Below are positions 1 through 7,902 of a DNA stretch of 55,741 nt, in pieces. This stretch comes from Frankiaceae bacterium (lineage in GTDB: Bacteria > Actinomycetota > Actinomycetes > JADGOV01): the NCBI GenBank assembly GCA_017882785.1, contig JADGOV010000007.1:1-55741 (forward strand). The letters run 5' to 3'. The notes beneath the pieces were generated by a model. That model worked only from the letters and a program-made list of their open reading frames with translations, was not told the DNA's origin and did not search any database. Both the position numbers and the translations under genes were made by a program. How positions within the stretch are numbered: position 1 is the stretch's first letter; each line of letters begins with the position of its first letter.

Positions 1-143
1 CGCAGGGTGGCGGCCAGCAGCGGCGCGAGCAGTTCGCCGTGTCGGTTGAGGCCCACCTCGGTTCGCTCGGCCAGCACCCGCCGACCCTCGGCGAGCGCGA
101 CCGAGACGGCCGGCGTCGAGGTGTCCAGGGCGAGCAGCAGCAC
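1..143 (-). CDS. tsaB: tRNA threonylcarbamoyladenosine biosynthesis protein TsaB, N-terminal fragment (cut by window edge)
   Basis: Minus-strand translation VLLLALDTSTPAVSVALAEGRRVLAERTEVGLNRHGELLAPLLAATL matches the TsaB N-terminus; next to tsaE. Confidence 0.8.
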   Translation of the reverse strand, partial: MLLLALDTSTPAVSVALAEGRRVLAERTEVGLNRHGELLAPLLAATL

Positions 144-185
144 GAGGTCAGGGTAGGGCGCGGGGCTACCTCGCCCGGCGGGCGC

Positions 186-650
186 TCAGCCGGGTAGTGC
201 ACAGCCGGGTAGTGCGACACCGTGCCAGCGGTCGCCGTGCGCGACAACGTCAACCTCCCGGATCTCTGAGGAGGGGTCGGCCGGCCGCGCGATGACGACC
301 TCCAGACGATCAGCGGCGAGCACCTCGGCCAACCCCCGCCCCCACTCCACGAGGGTGACCGCCACCGGCAGCTCGGAGTCCAGGTCGAGGTCGTCGAGCT
401 CAGCCACCGATCCCAGACGGTAGGCATCGACGTGCACCAGCGGCAGCCGACCGCCGTGGTGCACCCGGGCAAGGATGAACGTCGGTGACCGCACGGCGTC
501 CGGCACGCCGAGACCGGCGCCGATGCCCTGCGCGAGGGTCGTCTTGCCGGCTCCCAACTCGCCGATGAGCAGTACGAGATCCCCGGCACGCAGCAACTCG
601 GCCAGGGCGCCTCCGAAGCTCCGCATCGCCGTCGGCGTGGCGATCATCAC
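186..650 (-). CDS. tsaE: tRNA threonylcarbamoyladenosine biosynthesis ATPase TsaE
   Basis: Walker A GELGAGKTTLAQGIGAGLG, SPTFILARVH, HVDAYRL and LVEWG motifs. Confidence 0.93.
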   Translation of the reverse strand: MMIATPTAMRSFGGALAELLRAGDLVLLIGELGAGKTTLAQGIGAGLGVPDAVRSPTFILARVHHGGRLPLVHVDAYRLGSVAELDDLDLDSELPVAVTLVEWGRGLAEVLAADRLEVVIARPADPSSEIREVDVVAHGDRWHGVALPGCALPG

Positions 651-668
651 CCCAGTCTCACCGCAGTC

Positions 669-1238
669 TCACCGCAGCAATCCAACCGCGAGCGCGAGAT
701 CCGCCCGCAGGTGGGCAACCGTCGCGCCCTGCGGACCGCCGCGCAGGGCGGCGGAAGGATGGTAGGTGGGCAGGATCGAGCGGCCCTCGACGAGGTGCGG
801 ACGTCCCCGGACGTCCGCCAGCCGCAGCCCTCGCCCGAGCGCCCATCCGGTGGCGGTACCACCGAGGGTGACGATCACCTCCGGGTCGATCAGCAGAATC
901 TGGGCCGCGAGCCAGCCGCGGCAGGTCACCACCTCCGCCCGGGTGGGCGGACGGTTGCCCGGCGGTCGGCACTTGACCACGTTGCTCACTGCCACCCGCT
1001 CGCGGGGCATGCCCGCCGCAACCAGCAGCCGGTCGAGCAGCTGGCCGGCCCGGCCGACGAACGGCCTGCCGGTGGCGTCCTCCTGCGCACCCGGTCCCTC
1101 GCCGACCACCAGTAACGGTGCGGGCACCGGGCCGGACCCGACAACAACCGTGGTCCTGCCCGCGGCGAGCGGGCAGGCGGTGCAGCAGGCGATCTGGCCG
1201 GCCAGCGCACGGTGACGGGTGTCCGTCGACTCCCTCAT
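669..1238 (-). CDS. Family 4/5-type uracil-DNA glycosylase (Fe-S)
   Basis: GEGPGAQEDATGRPFVGRAGQLLD, KCRPPGNR and LPTYHPSAAL motifs; cysteine spacing CxxCP...C...C. Confidence 0.88.
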   Translation of the reverse strand: MRESTDTRHRALAGQIACCTACPLAAGRTTVVVGSGPVPAPLLVVGEGPGAQEDATGRPFVGRAGQLLDRLLVAAGMPRERVAVSNVVKCRPPGNRPPTRAEVVTCRGWLAAQILLIDPEVIVTLGGTATGWALGRGLRLADVRGRPHLVEGRSILPTYHPSAALRGGPQGATVAHLRADLALAVGLLR

Positions 1239-2284
1239 GCGGGGCAGGCCCGATCGAGGAGGTCCGCCAGCCGGGCGCTGACCACCTCGGGGTGTTCCAG
1301 CATCACCATGTGACCAGCCCGCGGGACGACGACCAGCTCGGCGGCCGGCACCGCTCGGGCGATCTCCCGACTGTGGTCCGCCGGCGTCTGCAGGTCGGCG
1401 TCGCCGACGAGGACCAGAGTGGGCACCGAGCGCAGCACGCCGAGCGCTCTCAGCTTGTCGTGGCTGGCGAAGGCCGGGAAGAAATCGGCCATGACCGCGA
1501 ACGGTGTGCTCTCGATGAGCGTGGTCATCAATGCGACACGCTCCGGAGGCACCTCAGAGGCGAAGGAGTACCGCTTGGTCAGCCACGCCCCCAGCGGGCC
1601 ACCGGCCCTTCGACCGGCGTCGATCAGATGCGAGCGCTGGCCCAGCAGCGGCACCGCCCACGGCGAGACGTGCTTGAGCATGACCCCGACGCCGGCGGGC
1701 AGGCCGTAGCTGAGCTCGCCGAGCTTGCCGGCCGACGTACTGAGCAGGGCCACGCCAACGACGCGGGGACCGAACAGTTCCGGGTGGGCATCGGCCAGCG
1801 CCATGATCGTCATGCCGCCCATGGAATGCCCGACCAGCACCACCGGGCCACCAGGTACCTCGGCAGCGAGCACGGCGAGCAGGTCCCGGCCCAGCTGGGC
1901 CAGGGTGGCCGCCTCGGGCCGGCTCCGGGCCGAGCCGCCGTGGCTGCGCAGGTCGTAGGCCACCAGCCGGGCACCGCCCGAGCGCCAGGAGGCCAACGCG
2001 TTCCACTGGTAGTGCCAGCTGCGCCGGTCGACGCAGTAGCCGTGGACGAAGACGACGGTCAGCGGGCCGCTGCCGCGGCGCACCGTGGCGAGCGGCAGGC
2101 CGTCGTCGGCCAGGACGACACCTCGCTCGCCCGCCAGGTCGGCCAGCAGACCGGCCGGCGGGGCGACAGGCAGGTGGACGCGATCGGCAGTCCGCCGCCG
2201 CAGCGCAATGCCGGCACCGGCAACGGCACCGGCAAGCCCGAGCCCGGTGGCTGCTGCGGTACGCCGACGACGCGAGGCGCTCAC
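1235..2284 (-). CDS. Alpha/beta-fold hydrolase
   Basis: VFVHGYCVDRRSW, GHSMGGMT nucleophile elbow, C-terminal AGHMVMLEHPE; GTG start overlaps the alr stop (GTGA). Confidence 0.88.
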   Translation of the reverse strand: MSASRRRRTAAATGLGLAGAVAGAGIALRRRTADRVHLPVAPPAGLLADLAGERGVVLADDGLPLATVRRGSGPLTVVFVHGYCVDRRSWHYQWNALASWRSGGARLVAYDLRSHGGSARSRPEAATLAQLGRDLLAVLAAEVPGGPVVLVGHSMGGMTIMALADAHPELFGPRVVGVALLSTSAGKLGELSYGLPAGVGVMLKHVSPWAVPLLGQRSHLIDAGRRAGGPLGAWLTKRYSFASEVPPERVALMTTLIESTPFAVMADFFPAFASHDKLRALGVLRSVPTLVLVGDADLQTPADHSREIARAVPAAELVVVPRAGHMVMLEHPEVVSARLADLLDRACPA

Positions 2285-3408
2285 CCGGTCCGGTCGGGAT
2301 AGGTCCTGGGCACCCGCTGACCAATTCGGGTCACGATCTCGTATCCGATGGTGCCTAGCGCCTGCGCCCAGTCCTGGGCGGTCGGTTCCCCGGCGTCGCC
2401 GGGGCCGAAGAACAGCGCCTCGTCGCCGGGCCTGACGCGGTCCTCGCCCACGTCGAAGACGACCTGATCCATGCAGACTGTTCCGGCGATCCGACGCCGC
2501 CGACCATCCAGCATCACCTCGCCGAGGTTGCCCGCCGCGCGCGGGATGCCATCGGCGTAGCCCAGCGGCACCAGAGCGAGCCCTGTCGCGGCCCGGGTGA
2601 CGTACTCGTGGCCGTAGGACACCCCCTCTCCGGCCGCGACCCGCTTGGTCAGCACGACCCGGCCGACCAGTGTCATCGCCGGACGCAGTCCGAACTCGGC
2701 GGAGGTCCCGACATCCGGGCCGGGTGACACCCCGTAGATCGCAATGCCCGGCCGGACGAGGTCGAAGTGCGCCGCCGGTAGCGTCAGAGTGGCCGCCGAG
2801 TTGGCCAGGTGGCGCACCTGCGGGTGCACCCCGAGCCGTTCGGCCACCTCCACCGCCTCGGTGAATGCCACCACCTGTCGAGCGACGGTGGGGTGGCCGG
2901 GGGCGTCGGCGTAGGCGAAGTGCGACCAGATGCCGACCACCTCCGCCGTGCCCTCGGCGCTCGCCTTGGCGGCCGCGGTCACCAGGGCCGGCCAGTCCGC
3001 CGCGGTCGCGCCACCCCGTGACAGACCGGTGTCCACCTTGAGGTGGATCCTGGCCGGTATCCCCGCCTCGACCGCGGCGGCAACCGCCTCGGCCAGCCCC
3101 CACTCGGCGTAGACGCCGACGTCGATGTGTTGGCGGATCGCCTGTGTGACCGGCTCCCCGGGGCCGAGCAGCCAGGCGAGCACCGGGACCTCGAACCCGG
3201 CGGCGCGCAGCCCGAAAGCCTCGGGCAGCACGGCGACTCCGAGCCAGGTGGCCCCGCCGTCCAGCGCGGCCTGAGCCGCGGGCACCATACCGTGGCCGTA
3301 CCCGTCCGCTTTGACGATCGCCATGAGGGCGGCATCGGGCGCACGGGCGGCGAGGTTGGCGACGTTGTCCCGGATGGCGTCCAGGTCGATCCGACATTCG
3401 GTGAGCAT
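2281..3408 (-). CDS. alr: Alanine racemase
   Basis: MLTECRIDLDAIRDNVANL, VKADGYGHG PLP lysine motif, YGHEYVTRAATGLALVPLGYADG. Confidence 0.93.
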   Translation of the reverse strand: MLTECRIDLDAIRDNVANLAARAPDAALMAIVKADGYGHGMVPAAQAALDGGATWLGVAVLPEAFGLRAAGFEVPVLAWLLGPGEPVTQAIRQHIDVGVYAEWGLAEAVAAAVEAGIPARIHLKVDTGLSRGGATAADWPALVTAAAKASAEGTAEVVGIWSHFAYADAPGHPTVARQVVAFTEAVEVAERLGVHPQVRHLANSAATLTLPAAHFDLVRPGIAIYGVSPGPDVGTSAEFGLRPAMTLVGRVVLTKRVAAGEGVSYGHEYVTRAATGLALVPLGYADGIPRAAGNLGEVMLDGRRRRIAGTVCMDQVVFDVGEDRVRPGDEALFFGPGDAGEPTAQDWAQALGTIGYEIVTRIGQRVPRTYPDRTG

Positions 3409-3422
3409 CGTTCTCTCCTCCG

Positions 3423-4886
3423 TCAGCGCAGCACGGCCGACACTGCGGCCGGCCATGTGTCGACCAGATCCTCGGCCGCGATCGGCGCTCCGGGCCGACC
3501 CGCGGCCAGCTGCCCAGCCAGGCCGTGCAGGAATGCCCCGCACGACGCGGCGTCGAGGGCGGGCAGCCCGCCGGCGAGCAACGCGCCGCACACCCCGGAC
3601 AGGACATCACCGCTACCGGCGGTTGCCAACCACGGGGTGCCGGTCGGGTTGACGCGCGTTCGGCCGTCCGGGTCGGCGACCAGCGTGCCGGCCCCCTTCA
3701 GCAGCACGGTCACGCCCAGCTCGGCGGCGAGCCGGCGTACCCAGGCAAGCCTGTCCGCCTCGACCCCGCCGCGGTCGGTGCCCACCAGTCGGGCGAACTC
3801 CCCGGCGTGCGGCGTGAGCAATGTCGGGCCGCGTCGATGCGCCACCCAGTCCAGGTGAGCACTCAGCACAGTCAGCCCGTCAGCGTCGACCAGCACGGGT
3901 AGGTCGGTGGCCAGGACTGCGCGGACGACGGCCTCCGCCGCCGGGCCGGTGCCCACCCCGGGACCCACCACCCAGGCCTGCACCTGGCCCGCAGAGGTCG
4001 GGTCGCAGCCCTCCCCCATGACCGTGACCACAGCCTCCGGCCACCGGTCGCGGACGGAGCCGGCAGGATGCTCGGGACCGACGTAGCGCACCATGCCCGC
4101 ACCGGCCCGGATAGCGCCACCGGTGCTCAGAACCGCGGCCCCGGTGTAGGTCTCGCTACCGGCGGCCACGCCGAGGACGCCACGGCTGTACTTGTGCGAC
4201 GTCGATTCCGGTGTCGGCAGGCGGGCTGCCACGTCCTCGGCGTCGAGGATCTCCACGGCGGCCGGCGGCAACTCCAGCCCGATGTCGACGCACTCCACCA
4301 GGCCGGCGAAGGAGGCTCCCGGCGTTACCACCAAGCCGGGTTTGCGGGTGCCGAAGGTGACTGTCACGTCGGCCCGGACGGCGGCGCCCGACACCCGGCC
4401 GTCATTCGCGTCCACCCCGCTCGGTATGTCGACCGAGACCACGGTGGCGCCGCTGGCGGCGGCCAGCCCGGCCCACCCGGCGGCCGGGTCCCGCAGGCCG
4501 CCGCGGCCACCGATGCCGAGTACCCCGTCCACGATCAACTCGGCACCGAGCAGGAGCTGCTCGGCCGATTGTTCCGGGCCGTCCACCCGTCCGCCGGCGG
4601 CGCGCAGGGCGGCCAGCCCGGCCGAGTGGGCCCGCTCCGAGGCGAGCAGCACGTCGACCCGCGCCCCGCGGTGGGCCAGCCGCGCGCCGGCGTAGAGCGC
4701 GTCCCCGCCGTTGTCCCCGGCACCGACGAGCACCACGACGCGGGTGCCGTAGACCCGGCCGAGCAGCTGCGCGCAGCGACGCGCGAGCGCGGCCGCGGCG
4801 CGCTGCATGAGCGCGCCCTGCGGTACCTGCGCCATCAGCGCCGCCTCGGCGGCGCGAACTTGATCGACGCTGTGCACGGCTCTCAT
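3423..4886 (-). CDS. nnrD: Bifunctional NAD(P)H-hydrate epimerase / ADP-dependent NAD(P)H-hydrate dehydratase
   Basis: YjeF_N-like GAGDNGGDALYAGARLA; carbohydrate-kinase-like LTPHAGEFARL and GTPWLATAGSGDVLSG. Confidence 0.9.
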   Translation of the reverse strand: MRAVHSVDQVRAAEAALMAQVPQGALMQRAAAALARRCAQLLGRVYGTRVVVLVGAGDNGGDALYAGARLAHRGARVDVLLASERAHSAGLAALRAAGGRVDGPEQSAEQLLLGAELIVDGVLGIGGRGGLRDPAAGWAGLAAASGATVVSVDIPSGVDANDGRVSGAAVRADVTVTFGTRKPGLVVTPGASFAGLVECVDIGLELPPAAVEILDAEDVAARLPTPESTSHKYSRGVLGVAAGSETYTGAAVLSTGGAIRAGAGMVRYVGPEHPAGSVRDRWPEAVVTVMGEGCDPTSAGQVQAWVVGPGVGTGPAAEAVVRAVLATDLPVLVDADGLTVLSAHLDWVAHRRGPTLLTPHAGEFARLVGTDRGGVEADRLAWVRRLAAELGVTVLLKGAGTLVADPDGRTRVNPTGTPWLATAGSGDVLSGVCGALLAGGLPALDAASCGAFLHGLAGQLAAGRPGAPIAAEDLVDTWPAAVSAVLR

Positions 4887-5006
4887 ATCGCCCTCACTGT
4901 TGCAATCATGCTCGAACCTGCGTTCCAGCCACGCGACCAACCTCGCATCGAGCATGGCCGGCGCGGCTGATCGGCGACAGCTGCGAAGGGAAGCGGGTGA
5001 GGCGGA

Positions 5007-6851
5007 CTACTCGACCGTGACCGACTTCGCCAGGTTGCGTGGCTGGTCGACGTCGAGCCCCCGGGCCTGGGCCAGCTCGCAGGCGAAGACCTGCAGCGGC
5101 ACGACGGTGACCAGGGGGGCGAGCAAAGTCGGTGTCGTCGGTACCGCAATGAGTACGTCGGCGTACGGGAGCACCGCCTCGTCGTCCTCGTCGGCGATCA
5201 CCACGGTACGGGCCCCCCGGGCTCGGACCTCCTGGATGTTCGACACCACCTTGTCGTGCAGCGAGCCGCGCCCACGCGGCGGGACGATGATCACCACCGG
5301 AACGCCGGACTCGACCAGCGCGATCGGACCGTGCTTGAGCTCACCGGCCGGGAACCCCTCGGCGTGCATGTACGCCAGTTCCTTGAGCTTGAGCGCCCCC
5401 TCCAGTGCCACCGGGTAGCCGACGTGGCGGCCGAGGAAGAGCACCACGCGGGCGTCGGCCAACTCCCGGGCCAACTCCCGGACCGGCTCGACGGTGCCGA
5501 GGACACGCTCGATGAGGGCCGGCATCTGCTCGAGTTGATGCACCAGCGCGGCTACCTCGTCGGCCCACTTCAGCCCGCGGGCCTGGGCCAGCGCGAGGGC
5601 GACCAGGTAGGTCGCGGTGATCTGGGTCAGGAACGTCTTCGTGGCAGCGACGCCCACCTCCGGGCCGGCGCGGGTGTAGAAGACCGCGTCGGACTCCCGC
5701 GGGATCGTCGAGCCGTTGGTATTGGAGATGGCCAACACTCTCGCGCCCTGTTCCCTGGCGTGTTTGACCGCCATCAGGGTGTCCAGCGTCTCGCCGCTCT
5801 GACTGATCGCGACCACCAGGGTCCGTCGGTCCAGGACCGGGTCGCGGTAGCGAAACTCGGAGGCGATGTCGACCTCGCAGGGAATCCGGGTCCAGTGCTC
5901 GATGGCGTATTTCGCGATCAGCCCGGCATAGAACGCCGTCCCGCAGGCGACGATGAAGACCTTGTCCACGTCGCGCAGATCCTGGTCGGACAGCCGCACC
6001 TCATCGAGCACGATCCCGCCGTCGGGGGACAGTCGCCCGCGCAGGGTGTCCGCAACCGCCGCCGGTTGCTCGGCGATCTCCTTGAGCATGAAGTACGGGT
6101 AGCCGCCCTTCTCCGCTGCGGACAGGTCCCAGTCCACGTGGTACTCCCGCCCGACCGCCGGCGAGCCGCTGAAATCGGTCAGCGTGTAGCCGTCCGCGCG
6201 CAGCTCGACCACCTCGTCCTGGCCGATCTCGACGGCCTCCCGGGTGTGCGCGATGAACGCCGCCACATCGCTGGCGAGGAAGTTCTCCCCGTTCCCCCGG
6301 CCGATCACCAGTGGCGAGTTGCGGCGGGCTCCGACGACCATATCGGGGGAATCCCGGTGCACGGCGACCAGCGTGAAGGCACCATCGAGCTGCCCACAGA
6401 CGGCCCGCAGTGCCTCGGCCAGGTCACCGACGTACCGTTCCTCGAGCAGGTGCGCGACCACCTCGGTGTCGGTGTCACTGTCCAACTCGTGTCCGCGGCT
6501 CTCCAACCCGTCCCGCAAGGCCCGGAAGTTCTCAATGATCCCGTTGTGGATGACGGCGACAGCGCCGTCGCAGGACGTGTGGGGGTGGGCGTTGCGGTCG
6601 TTGGGTCCCCCATGGGTGGCCCAGCGCGTGTGGCCTATTCCGGTGGTACCGGGCATGGGGGTGGTCTGGAGCTCCTTCTCCAGGTTGGCCAACTTGCCGG
6701 CCTTCTTCACCACGTCAAGGCGACAATCCCCCTCGCAGTCCACGATCGCGACCCCGGCGCTGTCATACCCGCGATACTCCAGGCGACGGAGACCGTCGAC
6801 CACGACGTCCAACGCCGACTTGCCTCCGACATAGCCGACGATGCCGCACAT
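5007..6851 (-). CDS. glmS: Glutamine--fructose-6-phosphate aminotransferase (isomerizing)
   Basis: MCGIVGYVGG N-terminal amidase, two SIS domains, C-terminal NLAKSVTVE. Confidence 0.96.
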   Translation of the reverse strand: MCGIVGYVGGKSALDVVVDGLRRLEYRGYDSAGVAIVDCEGDCRLDVVKKAGKLANLEKELQTTPMPGTTGIGHTRWATHGGPNDRNAHPHTSCDGAVAVIHNGIIENFRALRDGLESRGHELDSDTDTEVVAHLLEERYVGDLAEALRAVCGQLDGAFTLVAVHRDSPDMVVGARRNSPLVIGRGNGENFLASDVAAFIAHTREAVEIGQDEVVELRADGYTLTDFSGSPAVGREYHVDWDLSAAEKGGYPYFMLKEIAEQPAAVADTLRGRLSPDGGIVLDEVRLSDQDLRDVDKVFIVACGTAFYAGLIAKYAIEHWTRIPCEVDIASEFRYRDPVLDRRTLVVAISQSGETLDTLMAVKHAREQGARVLAISNTNGSTIPRESDAVFYTRAGPEVGVAATKTFLTQITATYLVALALAQARGLKWADEVAALVHQLEQMPALIERVLGTVEPVRELARELADARVVLFLGRHVGYPVALEGALKLKELAYMHAEGFPAGELKHGPIALVESGVPVVIIVPPRGRGSLHDKVVSNIQEVRARGARTVVIADEDDEAVLPYADVLIAVPTTPTLLAPLVTVVPLQVFACELAQARGLDVDQPRNLAKSVTVE

Positions 6852-6858
6852 GGGTCTG

Positions 6859-6864
6859 AGGGTA
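6859..6864 (-). promoter_or_regulatory. Candidate -10 element (TACCCT) of a leaderless glmS transcript
   Basis: TANNNT hexamer 7 nt upstream of the glmS ATG with no Shine-Dalgarno sequence. Confidence 0.45.
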
Positions 6865-6891
6865 GTTGTCGCAGGCCCGGATTGGATCGTG

Positions 6892-7833
6892 ATGCTGCAT
6901 GTGCGACTGATCGCACCGGAATCGGTCGCCGAGCGGACCTACGCCGTCCTGCGGGACACCGTAGGCGTGACCAACGTCATCGTGCTGCCCGGCGCGGCAA
7001 GGGTGCCGCCCGGAGACGTGCTGCTCTGTGACGTCGCCCGGGAATCCGCCTCGGATCTGGTCAGTCACCTGCGCGATCTCGGACTGCACCGCACCGGTGC
7101 CATCGAGCTGGCCGCCGTCGACGCCTCGCTGTCCGCCTCGTCGCGGCAGGCCGAGCAGGAGGCGCCGGGAACTGCCGGCGACGCGGTGGTCTGGGAGGAG
7201 GTGGAGAGCCGGACGTCAGAGGAATCCACCCTCACCGTCTCCTACCTGATATTCCTTGTCATCGCCACGTTGATCGCCGGCATCGGCGTGCTGCTCGACA
7301 GTCCGATCCTCATCGTGGGCGCGATGGTCGTCGGGCCGGAGTTCGGTCCGTTGGCTGCCTTGTGTGTGGCCCTCGTCGAGCGCCGGCCAGCCCTGGCGAG
7401 GCGGTCACTGGTCGCCTTGACAGCGGGCTTTCCGGTGGCCATCGCGATCGCGTTCGGCGCGGCCTGGCTGGGGCGGGCAATCGGCCTCATCGACAAGGCG
7501 ATGCTCACCGCCTCGCGACCGCTCACGGCGTTCATCTGGCACCCCGACGGCTTCTCGGTCGTGGTGGCCCTGCTGGCCGGGGTGGCCGGCATCCTCTCCC
7601 TCACCGCGGCCAAGTCCGGCGCGCTGATCGGCGTCCTGATCTCAGTGACCACCGTGCCGGCGGCCGGCAACCTCGCGGTAGCCCTGGCGTTCGCCGACGG
7701 GCCGCAGGCGCTGGGTTCAGGCCTGCAGCTCGTCGTCAATCTAGGCTGCCTCGTGGTCGCCGGGACTCTGACCCTGCAGATCCAACGCTGGGTGTCGGAT
7801 CGCCAGCGCGCCCGGCGGCCGGCCCCGGGCTGA
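6892..7833 (+). CDS. DUF389 domain-containing membrane protein
   Basis: MLHVRLIAPESV ferredoxin-like N-terminus, LTVSYLIFLVIATLIAGIGVLLDSPILIVGAMVVGPEFGPL; several TM helices; alternate start at 6841 overlaps glmS. Confidence 0.85.
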   Translation: MLHVRLIAPESVAERTYAVLRDTVGVTNVIVLPGAARVPPGDVLLCDVARESASDLVSHLRDLGLHRTGAIELAAVDASLSASSRQAEQEAPGTAGDAVVWEEVESRTSEESTLTVSYLIFLVIATLIAGIGVLLDSPILIVGAMVVGPEFGPLAALCVALVERRPALARRSLVALTAGFPVAIAIAFGAAWLGRAIGLIDKAMLTASRPLTAFIWHPDGFSVVVALLAGVAGILSLTAAKSGALIGVLISVTTVPAAGNLAVALAFADGPQALGSGLQLVVNLGCLVVAGTLTLQIQRWVSDRQRARRPAPG

Positions 7834-7854
7834 GGGGTGCCGCCGGAGCGGCTG

Positions 7855-7902
7855 ACCCGGTGTCGGACTAACCCGGTGTCGGACTAACCCTGTGTCGGAA
7901 CA
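7855..7902. repeat. 16-bp tandem repeat, 3 copies (ACCCGGTGTCGGACTA x2 plus degenerate third)
   Basis: Read directly; overlaps the stop codon of the transglycosylase gene. Confidence 0.9.

Noticed and set aside
1235-3610. A single 791-aa ORF covering the hydrolase and alr regions
   Set aside because: Only the C-terminal third is the genuine hydrolase. Upstream of 2284 the frame is a shadow of alr, with G/R-rich nonsense sequence.
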